DNA from: an uncultured Opitutaceae bacterium
GTDB taxonomy: Bacteria > Verrucomicrobiota > Verrucomicrobiia > Opitutales > Opitutaceae
Length of the DNA: 64,000 nucleotides
Assembly: GCA_903862935.1 (NCBI GenBank)
Contig: CAIOZY010000036.1
Location: forward strand, 62,001-126,000
Direction: 5' to 3'
Shown here: positions 57,401 through 64,000 of the stretch, in pieces
How positions within the stretch are numbered: position 1 is the first letter of the stretch
How the letters are laid out: each line of letters starts with the position of its first letter
Translations under genes and position numbers: made by a program
The notes under the pieces: model-generated
The model's database searches: none
The model's input: only the letters and a program-made list of their open reading frames with translations
Told to the model about the DNA's origin: nothing

Positions 57401-60400
57401 GCATCGCTCAGCTGGGCGGAGGCGATCGTGTAGGTGGAACTCATTGCGCCTGAGATGTTTGCGCCGTTCTTCTGCCACTGGTAGGTCGGGGCAGGCACAG
57501 CGGTTGCGACTGCCGTGAAGCTCACGGGCTGGCCGGCTGTCAGGGTCTGACTCACAGGCTGGGTCGTGAAGATCGGCAGGGTGTTAACCGTGAGCGTCTC
57601 GGCGTTGGACGTCACCGAGCTAACCGAGTTGGTGATGACAACGCGGTATGTTCCGGAATTCGAACCCTGGGCGTTCGAGAAGGTCAGCGTGGGCCCAGTC
57701 GCCCCGGTGACATCCACCCAGGTGGCCGGCGCCGTTTGTACCTGCCACTGGTAAGTCGGGGCCGGTACGCCTGCGGCTGCGACGGAAAGGGTCGCCGTCT
57801 GGCCCTGGTTCACGGTGAGGCTCACGGCCGGCTGCGAGTTGATTGTCGGCGCAGAGTTGACGATGAGAGCTGCCAAGGTCGAGGTCGCGATTCCCACCGA
57901 ATTGCTCGCCACGACCGAGTACGAACCCGCATCGGTCAGGGTTACCGGGTTGATCGGGTAGCTTGAGGCCGTAGCCCCGGGTATCGCCGTTCCGTTCTTC
58001 TTCCACTGGAAGGTTGGCGCCGGAGACCCGGTTGCAGTGACCGCAAATGTCACGCTTCCACCCACGGTGACCGTCTGCGAGGCAGCCGGCTGCAGCGTGA
58101 TCTGCGGAACCGAGTTGATTGTGAGGACCGCGGTAGTCGAGGTCACCGAGCCCGACGAGTTGGTCACCACGACCGTGTAGCTTCCGGCATTGCCCACCTG
58201 GGCGTTAGGAATACTCAGGGTCGGGTTGGTTGCGCCCGCGATTGCGGTCCCGTTGAATTTCCACTGGAAGGTCGGCGCCGGAACGCCCGTGGCCGCCACG
58301 GTGAATCCCGTGATCTGGCCCTGGCTGACCGCGACGCTCGCGGGCTGGACCGTGATTGCGGGGGCTGCAGCCGCCGCGCCGCCGACCAGGATTTGGTAGA
58401 TCTTGTTCGTGGCGGTGTCGGACGCGTACAGGGCACCGTTGGCGAAAACCAGGCCTGTGATGTTCACGTACGCCGATCCGGTCACGAGGGCCGCCGGGGT
58501 GCCGCCGGAAAGCGGCATCTCCCAGATCGTGCTGCTCGTTGGGATTGGGATGGCCCCCGAGACATCGTAGACTTGGTCAGCAACGTAGACCATCCCGTTG
58601 CCCACGGCGATCGCGAGCGGGCTCGAGAGCACGGTGTTCGGCGAGTCGTTGTAGAGCGTCGTGAACGTGTTGGAGCCGCTCGTCGGCACGCTGACGACAG
58701 AGGGCGGAGTGAGGGTGCTCTGTCCCGAGTCAGCGATGTAGACCGTTCCGCCGCTCACCGCGACCGAGTTGGGCTGTCCCCCATCGGTCGGATAACGTGC
58801 GCTTCCGAGCTGAGTCAGTCCGGAGCCGTCGCTGTTCATCTTGTACAACGTTCCCTGGTGCTGCTCCAGGAGGTAGAGCGAGGTTCCGTCCGTAGCCAGG
58901 CCGTCGCCACCGTTCACCGCCGGAGTCGAGGGCTGGCTGAGGATTGCCGCCACGGTTCCACCACCCGCCTTGGCGGCCTGCAGGACCTGGGTCGTTCCGC
59001 CGGTTCCAGATTGCGGGTCGATCCAGTCGACGTTGCCGCCAAGTACGACCAGCTGTTGCGGCATGGAGGCCGCATAGAGCGAAGTCGCGGTGCCGCCCAC
59101 GAGCGGTACCTTAAAGATTGCCCCGCCGGTTGTCGCATTGCGGATCGGGTCGGTGCCGTTCGAATTCACGCCTGCGACGTAAAGGTTCGTCCCATCGCTC
59201 GCCAGGCCGCCCGGCTTGGTAAGCTTCGGGTCCGCCGAGACGAGGACTGAGACCTGCGCTGCCGGGGTTACCGTGAGAATCGCGGCCGAGCTGGTCACCG
59301 TGTTGCTTGCGCTGTCGGTCACCCGGATCGTGTAGCCGCCGCCCGTTCGCGACAGGGTGACGTTGGAAAGGCTCAGGGCGGTGGTTACCGAGCCGGAAAC
59401 CACGGTGCCGTCGGATTGCGCCCCGTCGGCAAGCGCCGTTCCATTCAGGTACCACCTGACGGCGAGGCCCGGACCGCCGCTCGTTCCTGCCGTAAACTGG
59501 GCGTTTCCTCCAGCAATGGCCGTCTGGTTGACGGGCTGGTTGGAGATGCTTGCCGCAAGGGACAGGTTCTTGAGGAAGTTGGCCGGGAAGGTGGCGACCC
59601 ATCCCTCGTAGTAGCCGGACGGATCCAGGGCCTGTCCCGACAGCACGTTGCCGTTTCGAGAGATCCCGAGGATTTCAAACTGGGACCAGCCTGCGGTATC
59701 GAAGCCCGCGGCGGCGATCACCTGCTTCACGTTCATGAACCCGTTCGAGTTGTGCACGTAGCCGCCGCCCGCCGTGACCAACCCGTCAGCAGTGATTCCG
59801 CCGAGGATGTTGACGTCGTACGGATCGGCCACACCCATCGGGGCGATCACCCAGTTGCCGCCGGTCAGGGTCCAGGTGACATACTGGCCGTTGGGATACC
59901 CGGGGCTGTCGGCGAGGCCGACGACCTTCGTGCCGTCAGGGGTGATCCCGGTCACCATGGACCAGGAGCCGCCCGGCAGGTAGCCGAGAGCGCGCATGCT
60001 GCCGCCACCGGATGCGTAGGTGTAGACGAACGCCGTTTGGCCAGATCCGAAACCGCCGACGTTGCTCACACTTGAGGAGGCGTTGCCGATCATGACCGAG
60101 CCGTCGGCAGAGGCGCCGCGCCCCGCGGGCATGCTCGCGCCATCCGTGGCATTGAGGAAGCCCAGGGGCACCGTGCCCGTGGCCGCCGTCCAGCGAAACG
60201 CCTGCCATTTTCCGGAGACCGCGTCCTGGGACCATCCATAGACGACTGAGCCGTCGGCTGAGAGAGCCACCGCCGCGCCGCGCCGGTCGGTATAGCCGGC
60301 GATCGACGGAATGACCGTGAGGGTCTTCCCTCCGTTGGTCCAGATCGCGGCCTGCCGCCAGTTGTTGGTCCCGTTGGTCCGCACCCGTCCTGCGATCACC

Positions 60401-63400
60401 GAGCCATCGGCTGTGATGTCCGAGGCCGTGAGGAAGAGGTACCCGCTCGTGATGGTCACGGGCTCGGGCAGTTCCCTGATCCCGTTTGTGGAGGTCCAGA
60501 TGAACGGACGGTCGCCCGAATTGAGGGCCGGGTACGGCATGATGACGCTGCCCGATCCCACGGCGATCTGGCCGTCCTCGGTGGTGGCCCGCACGGCGCT
60601 GCTGAAGGCGCCCCCCGGCAGGTCTCCCGTGCCCATGAAGGTGCTCGAGCCCGCGCCGGCCGGGCGCAGCGAAAGTACCGCCGCCGAACTCCTCACGGTG
60701 CCCGAGGCGTTGGTGAGCGTGACCGTGAAGGTCCCGGCGCTCTCCGCGCCGGTGGCCCCGGAGAGCTTCAGGGTCGCCGTGTTAGCCCCCGACACGATGC
60801 TCCCGTCGGCCTGGGTGCCATTTCCGAGCGCAACGCCGTTGAGGAACCACTGGAAGGTCGGCGCCGGGAGTCCCGGGGTGGTAACCGAGAAGGTCGCCGT
60901 GCCGCCTGCGCTGATCGTCTGGGACTGGGGTTGGGTGACGATGACCGGAGCGGCGATCGAGCCCTTGCGGATCGTGTTGTTGCCGCTTTCGGCGATGTAC
61001 AGATTCCCGGAGCTGTCGATAGCCAGTCCGTACGGCGCGTAGAACCTGGCCGCGGAGCCGGCCCCGTCCGAGCTGCCCTGGATCCCGACCATTCCGCCGA
61101 TCGTGATCACCGTGCCCTGCGCCGTGATCATGCGGATCGTGTTGCTGGTGGCATCCGTGAGGTAGCCGTTGCCTGCGGCGTCGACGACGAGACCGTAGGG
61201 GAAGTTGCTCTTCGCACCCTGGGTCTGGCCGTCACTGTATCCGGCAGATCCGCCAAACACGGTCGACACAGCGCCGGTTGCCGGATCGAGCTGGCGGAGC
61301 GCGTAGTTGTTGCCGTCCGTGATGTAGAGCTTTCCGCCGGTCATCGCCATCTGGAGCGGCGAGTTGAACTGGGCGGCGGAGCCCATGGCGTCCACGCCGC
61401 CGGCCACACCCGCGGTCCCCGCGAACGTCGAGACAGTCCCGGACGAAATCACGATCTTGCGGATCGTGTTGTTCCCGCTGTCCGCGACCCAGAGGTTGCC
61501 CGAGCCGTCAAGGAGAAGGCCCTTCGGGCCCTTGAACCGTGCCGCGGAGCTGGCGCCGTCCGTGGACCCGGGCGTGCCTGCGGCGCCGGCGAAGGTCGAA
61601 ACGGTGCCGGTGGAGACGACCACCTTGCGGATCGTGTGGCTTCCCGTGTCGGCAACATAGAGGTTGCCGCTCGCATCGGCCACCACGGCTGAGGGCGTAT
61701 TGAATTGGGCTCCGGTGCCGATTCCGTCGGTAGTTCCCGGATAGCCCGCCTGGCCGGCGAGCGTCGACACGGCCCCGGTCGCCAGAACGATCTTGCGGAT
61801 CGTGTGGTTGTTGGCGTCGGCGACGAAGAGGTTGCCGGAGCCGTCTACCGCGACGGAGCGCGGGCTTTCGAAGCGGGCCGCAGCGCCAGGGCCGTCCGCG
61901 CTTCCCGCGGAGCCGGCTATCGTCGTGACCGCGCCCGTGGAGACCACGATCTTGCGTAGGGTCTGGGTTCCGACGTCGGTCACGTAGAGGTTACCTGAGC
62001 CGTCCAAGGCGACACCGACCGGCTCGCCGAAGAGCGCGCCCGTCCCGGTCCCATCCCTGAAGCCCGTGGATCCGTTGCCCGCAAGGGTGCTCACCGTGCC
62101 GGTTGAAATCACGATCTTGCGGACCGCATCACTGAGCCCATCGGCCACATAGAGGATTCCGTTCACGCCATCGATCGCCATGTGGAACGGCGCCTTGAAC
62201 TCGGCCGCGGCACTGGCCCCGTCAACGTACGCCGGCAGGCCGGCCTTTCCTGCGAGGGTGCTTACAGCACCGGTGGCGATCACGATCTTGCGGATCGTGT
62301 AGTTGAGCCGCTCGGAGACGTAGAGGTTGGCGCCGGCGGCGTCGACCACGATAGCCGAGGGTTCGTTGAAGAGCGCTGCGCTCGCCGTCCCATCGGCGTA
62401 CCCGGCGACACCCGGGGTTCCAGCCAGCGTTGTGACCGTTCCGGCCGGGGTCGCCATGCGGACCGTCTGGTTGTACTCGTCCGTGAAGTAGATGTTGCCG
62501 GTCCCGTCGACCGCCATCTGGCCCACCTGCCCGATGCGGGCAGTCGAGCTCGTTCCGTCGACGCTGCCCGACTGTCCGGAAACGCCCACCAGCGTGCTCA
62601 CCGTCCCGGTGGACAGGTCAATCTTGCGGATCGTGTAGTCGCCGCGGTCGGCGACGTACATCGTCGTGTAGCCGCTGTCGAAGGCCACCGAGCCGGGAAT
62701 GTTGAAGCGGGCCACCGAAAGAGAGCCGTCGGTTCCGCCCGGCTGTCCCGCGGCCCCGGCAAAGGTTGAAACGACCCCCGCGGGCGTGATCTTGCGGATC
62801 GTGTGGTTGTTCTCATCGGTCACGTAGACATTGCCCGAGCCGTCTGTCGCGATGCCGAAGAGATTCGAGAACTGCGCCGCCACGCCCGTGCCGTCCGCGC
62901 TGCCGCGGCCGGCCTGACCCGCGAGCGTTGTGAAGTTCCACGCGGCCGCAGAGACAACGTTCAGCGTGGAACTCCCGCTCGTCACCGCGCCCTGGGAATT
63001 GTTGATGACAACCCGATACTGGCTGCCGTTCTGGCTGGCCGCGATCCCGGTGAGGGTAAGCGCCGCGGTGGCGGACCCCGTCGCGCCGGTCCCATCCGTG
63101 AGATTCGTCCAGGTCGCCGATCCCGGCGCCAGAACCTGCCACTGGAATGTGGGCGCGGGCACGCCGGAGGCGGCCACGCTCAGGGTCGCATTCTCGCCCG
63201 CCGTGGCGGTGAAGTTCGGGAGGATCGAGGAGGCGGTCAGGACGGGGGCCTCGGCCGGAGCCAGGGTCGCGGCCAGGATCGCCGCGTTGAACGGAGTCCC
63301 GGTGTTGCTGCCGCTGCCGACCGCGATTGCCTGGGTGCCGTTGGCTGCGACGTCCCAGAGGTTGTCCGCCGAGCCGTGGAACTGCGCCGCCCAGCTGATC

Positions 63401-64000
63401 CCGTCGGAGGAGACATAGTACGTGCTTCCCGTCGCCATCGCGACGAAGCTGCTCCCGACATAGGAGACGCACCTGAGGTTCTCGCCGGAAAGGACCGTGC
63501 CGGTGAGCCAGAAGTTGCCGTCCGTCGAGTAGGTCGCCATGCCGCTGTTGCTCACGGCGACAAGCGTGCCGTTACCATAGGTGATGTCCGTCAGGGTCGG
63601 CCCCCCGGGCAGCACGGTGCCCCGGTTTGTCCAGTTGATTCCGTCGGCCGAGAGGATCAAGTCTGCGCTGGTGCCGACGGCGGCGTAGAAGCCCGATCCG
63701 TAGGTAACGCCGTAAAGGCCCTGGGTGGTTACGGCTGTCTGCTTGGTCCAGGTACCGCCATCGGGCGAGGTGAGAACGGTTCCGAAATCACCCACCGCAA
63801 CAAAACGGCCCCTGAGGAAGTCAACGTCCCTTAGGGTGTTCGTCGTGTTGGATGTCTGCGAGGTCCAGGTGGCCCCGTCGGGCGAGGTGACGATGGTTCC
63901 GTTCGCGCCCACTGCAACAAAGAGGCCAGCTCCATAACCGGCCCGCTGCAGGTCCTGGGTCGTGCCGGAGGTACGCGCCGTCCAAGTGAGGCCGTCGAGG
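51496..64000 (-). CDS. Giant mosaic surface/secreted repeat protein, N-terminus cut by window edge
   Basis: The frame is open from the right edge to a stop at 51496, more than 4160 residues; no start lies in the window, and the internal GTG at 63912 is within the reading frame, which continues to 64000. From N to C: SxDGxxWT propeller repeats (about 63240-64000); one Ig domain; 12 NHL-type propeller repeats (about 60960-62930, pattern NHTIRKI); Ig; a HAF-type segment with ADGSVVYGWS and TPDGTKVVG (about 59590-60650); Ig; a further propeller (about 58380-59270); about ten Ig domains (55745-58380); two RAIGPAL cassettes (54920-55745); two Ig; about eleven He_PIG domains to the C-terminal VSITIQPSLQLGF. 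Most likely a very large adhesin; role unknown. Confidence 0.9.
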   Translation of the reverse strand, partial: LDGLTWTARTSGTTQDLQRAGYGAGLFVAVGANGTIVTSPDGATWTSQTSNTTNTLRDVDFLRGRFVAVGDFGTVLTSPDGGTWTKQTAVTTQGLYGVTYGSGFYAAVGTSADLILSADGINWTNRGTVLPGGPTLTDITYGNGTLVAVSNSGMATYSTDGNFWLTGTVLSGENLRCVSYVGSSFVAMATGSTYYVSSDGISWAAQFHGSADNLWDVAANGTQAIAVGSGSNTGTPFNAAILAATLAPAEAPVLTASSILPNFTATAGENATLSVAASGVPAPTFQWQVLAPGSATWTNLTDGTGATGSATAALTLTGIAASQNGSQYRVVINNSQGAVTSGSSTLNVVSAAAWNFTTLAGQAGRGSADGTGVAAQFSNLFGIATDGSGNVYVTDENNHTIRKITPAGVVSTFAGAAGQPGGTDGSLSVARFNIPGSVAFDSGYTTMYVADRGDYTIRKIDLSTGTVSTLVGVSGQSGSVDGTSSTARIGQVGQMAVDGTGNIYFTDEYNQTVRMATPAGTVTTLAGTPGVAGYADGTASAALFNEPSAIVVDAAGANLYVSERLNYTIRKIVIATGAVSTLAGKAGLPAYVDGASAAAEFKAPFHMAIDGVNGILYVADGLSDAVRKIVISTGTVSTLAGNGSTGFRDGTGTGALFGEPVGVALDGSGNLYVTDVGTQTLRKIVVSTGAVTTIAGSAGSADGPGAAARFESPRSVAVDGSGNLFVADANNHTIRKIVLATGAVSTLAGQAGYPGTTDGIGTGAQFNTPSAVVADASGNLYVADTGSHTIRKVVVSTGTVSTFAGAAGTPGSTDGASSAARFKGPKGLLLDGSGNLWVADSGNNTIRKIVISSGTVSTFAGTAGVAGGVDAMGSAAQFNSPLQMAMTGGKLYITDGNNYALRQLDPATGAVSTVFGGSAGYSDGQTQGAKSNFPYGLVVDAAGNGYLTDATSNTIRMITAQGTVITIGGMVGIQGSSDGAGSAARFYAPYGLAIDSSGNLYIAESGNNTIRKGSIAAPVIVTQPQSQTISAGGTATFSVTTPGLPAPTFQWFLNGVALGNGTQADGSIVSGANTATLKLSGATGAESAGTFTVTLTNASGTVRSSAAVLSLRPAGAGSSTFMGTGDLPGGAFSSAVRATTEDGQIAVGSGSVIMPYPALNSGDRPFIWTSTNGIRELPEPVTITSGYLFLTASDITADGSVIAGRVRTNGTNNWRQAAIWTNGGKTLTVIPSIAGYTDRRGAAVALSADGSVVYGWSQDAVSGKWQAFRWTAATGTVPLGFLNATDGASMPAGRGASADGSVMIGNASSSVSNVGGFGSGQTAFVYTYASGGGSMRALGYLPGGSWSMVTGITPDGTKVVGLADSPGYPNGQYVTWTLTGGNWVIAPMGVADPYDVNILGGITADGLVTAGGGYVHNSNGFMNVKQVIAAAGFDTAGWSQFEILGISRNGNVLSGQALDPSGYYEGWVATFPANFLKNLSLAASISNQPVNQTAIAGGNAQFTAGTSGGPGLAVRWYLNGTALADGAQSDGTVVSGSVTTALSLSNVTLSRTGGGYTIRVTDSASNTVTSSAAILTVTPAAQVSVLVSADPKLTKPGGLASDGTNLYVAGVNSNGTDPIRNATTGGAIFKVPLVGGTATSLYAASMPQQLVVLGGNVDWIDPQSGTGGTTQVLQAAKAGGGTVAAILSQPSTPAVNGGDGLATDGTSLYLLEQHQGTLYKMNSDGSGLTQLGSARYPTDGGQPNSVAVSGGTVYIADSGQSTLTPPSVVSVPTSGSNTFTTLYNDSPNTVLSSPLAIAVGNGMVYVADQVYDVSGAIPIPTSSTIWEMPLSGGTPAALVTGSAYVNITGLVFANGALYASDTATNKIYQILVGGAAAAAPAITVQPASVAVSQGQITGFTVAATGVPAPTFQWKFNGTAIAGATNPTLSIPNAQVGNAGSYTVVVTNSSGSVTSTTAVLTINSVPQITLQPAASQTVTVGGSVTFAVTATGSPAPTFQWKKNGTAIPGATASSYPINPVTLTDAGSYSVVASNSVGIATSTLAALIVNSAPTINSQPAVSLTVNQGQTATLSVAAAGVPAPTYQWQVQTAPATWVDVTGATGPTLTFSNAQGSNSGTYRVVITNSVSSVTSNAETLTVNTLPIFTTQPVSQTLTAGQPVSFTAVATAVPAPTYQWQKNGANISGAMSSTYTIASAQLSDAGTYTAIANNPVGHGTSVSALLGVNTAPAITTQPVSQTVLSGSNATFTVAASGIPAVTYQWSLNGTPLSDGAGISGSATATLTLTGVGVGSAGSYTAIASNGVGTPATSNAATLTVNVLPVLLTTPANQSVTVGAASVTFSASASGTPAPTFQWRKNGLNIAGATSSSLILTNIQLSDAGTYTVIVTNAAGSVPASATLTVSAPPTITAQPISTTVNSGQNVSFTVAASGVPNTFTYQWQKGGSAIGGATSATLSLAGVTSASAGSYTVVVSNGVSPAATSNAAVLTVNTAPTISVQPSPASQTVTAGASVTYSVTASGNPTPTYQWTKNGAAIAGATSSSLTVNPVALASAGNYAVVVSNSVGSVTSSVAALTVNTPPAITTQPLSQSVGTGTNVTFTAAATGNPVPSFQWKKAGTDIPGATSASLVLSNVALTDAGSYTVVASNGIGSAVTSNAAVLTVSDGVTISTQPQSQTVTAGASVTFTVVAGGTAPLAYQWQKGGTDISGATNSTYTISTTQTSDSGAYDVVVSNAASSVTSSTATLTVNPAPVRGLVEGSGRSFIATAGAVATGSFTVEGLASKQMLVRAIGPALANYGLTGVLTNPQLEIDNASTGAVVATNSGWSAAGNAAQIATVSTQVGAFALTSGSADAAVLANFAPGTYNVKVTGAGGTTGAVLLEVYDADTTPRLVYLSTEAQVGQGNRILIEGFIVNALSSGRSYLIRALGPALGTPGALATPQLTIYNSGGSAVASNAGWNNSAALAAMAASVGAQPLAAGSLDAAISFTPASAGAYTVQVSGVGASTGLALLEIIEVDSQRAAAITPAIVAHPVSLSIPASQPASFGVVAVANPAPTYQWMKGGVAITGATSAQLSLASIQSSDAGSYTVTVTNSGGSATSTAATLNVLPALAAPTITTQPASATVVQGQTATFTVAAAGNPTPTYQWYYSGAAIPGATGTTLTLGNAQFAIAGNYTVIVTNSLNSVTSAPAVLTVNPTAPAITSPLAASAVMGTTFSYLIAANPAATSFSATGLPTGLTVSAGGNITGSPSQMGIFNVTITAANVTGADSRTLVLTVQSPPPVITSAAAASGQVNSVFTYTTQASNNPTSYAITSGTLPSGLSLDPATGIISGTPTQSGFFFVTLTVANGTGSVSLPLSLSIAPAPLAPVFTGNATPSGTRGSVFTYTPTFANNVNATAGYALVNLADGVTPSTLPTGLSLDANTGVISGTPTQVGTFSLALQATGSGGSATAYLTLTINPAPTAPKVTSASTANATVGVTFTYTTTVSTPATSFAASGLPAGLSINAGTGVISGIPVGPGTYNIGITATNAVGTGPTGLLILTVSPSPNAPVITSAGSVAGTAQSAFSFQVTGTNAPTGFSITAGTLPSGLSMDATSGAITGTPTDAGTTTVWIAGTNANGIGPSLGVLFTILPAPTTPVITSNGTANGQVGQPFSYVITATNSPTSFTASGLPTGLTLDASSGVITGIPASATVQPISVSLTATNGGGTGNPKILLLSIVPAPATPDITSAAIAGGQVGSAFSYQITASNSPTSYSATSLPAGLSANPATGLISGTPTLAGTYTASLQAGNIGGLGAAADLVITIIPAPQAPAITSSAATTGQVGVAFSYQTVASPGPITGYNVTGSLPPGLTFNTSTGLLSGNPANPGLYSISLTAINAAGSSLPQSILIAINPAANVPVISSGLYAVGTVGVAFNFTLTASNMPAATPYPASITLDAVNLAPGLGVNPSTGVISGNPTQAGTFFASAVGTNAAGQGPISSLTIIIQPAPSAPVINSGISVSAQVGTGFTYQITATNSPSSFEVLGTPYWMSVNNQTGVISGVPSAPGSLTVQMVASNAGGDSSPVTLAIAVAPAANTPIVTSSQTASGQIGTSFTYQIAATGSPTSYLAKGLPPGLTLNAATGAISGTPSSSGTYPVSVSAVNSNGQGASVTVSITIQPSLQLGF

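Noticed and set aside
48132-64000. Repeats considered as a possible DNA repeat array or CRISPR
   Set aside because: The periodicity is at the protein domain level (about 80-100 residues) and degenerate in DNA, with no constant repeat/spacer pattern.

Overview
The window is a GC-rich bacterial chromosome segment that most resembles a Verrucomicrobiota genome of the Opitutae/Opitutaceae type. This rests on the large secreted Ig/He_PIG-domain proteins with the RAIGP-type cassette usual in that group, on the near absence of Shine-Dalgarno sequences, and on gene content; it is an inference without a database search. I see no rRNA operon, CRISPR array, prophage or intact insertion sequence.

Layout. 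1-938 (minus): an uncharacterised gene cut by the left edge, visibly more A/T-rich than its neighbours. 1357-1433: initiator tRNA-Met with its own terminator. 1621-2520: ribosomal genes rplM-rpsI and a terminator. 2564-3346: a TIGR02001-like outer-membrane protein. 3400-15944: an arginine biosynthesis region (argC, argJ, argB, argD, argF, argG). It is interrupted twice: by homospermidine synthase plus an ornithine decarboxylase-like enzyme, which would use the ornithine made here, and by two minus-strand glycosyltransferases. argH and a separate N-acetylglutamate synthase are not in the window; ArgJ can supply acetylglutamate by recycling.

16086-24473: an orphan MazE-like antitoxin fragment, a RidA-family protein, an AzgA-type purine permease, a beta-hydroxyacid dehydrogenase, an MFS transporter, and glycolate oxidase glcD-glcE-glcF. 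The dehydrogenase could plausibly reduce a glyoxylate-derived product. 24535-26820: a perfect palindrome in the divergent promoter region, then a plsY-like acyltransferase gene followed 19 bp later by a gene fusing an N-terminal GNAT-like acyltransferase to a class V aminotransferase. This is the most unusual pathway candidate in the window. 27030-35796: an ABC exporter pair, small envelope proteins, a zincin, a SYLF lipid-binding protein, CinA-type amidase, exonuclease III, a DUF1761 membrane protein, a Cys/Met-type PLP enzyme and an LptF/LptG permease.

35898-48110: a VapBC-type toxin-antitoxin pair behind a near-consensus promoter, an iron alcohol dehydrogenase plus succinate-semialdehyde-type dehydrogenase pair, a class V aminotransferase, a secreted oligoendopeptidase F, a short-chain dehydrogenase remnant, HtpG, a D-2-hydroxyacid dehydrogenase and polyphosphate kinase.

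48132-64000 (minus): two surface/secreted repeat proteins in tandem, one of 1114 residues and one of more than 4160 residues that runs off the right edge. The large one is a mosaic of beta-propeller repeats, Ig domains and He_PIG domains.

Many start codons are preceded by a short C-rich pyrimidine run rather than a purine Shine-Dalgarno motif, so start sites were chosen by protein homology.
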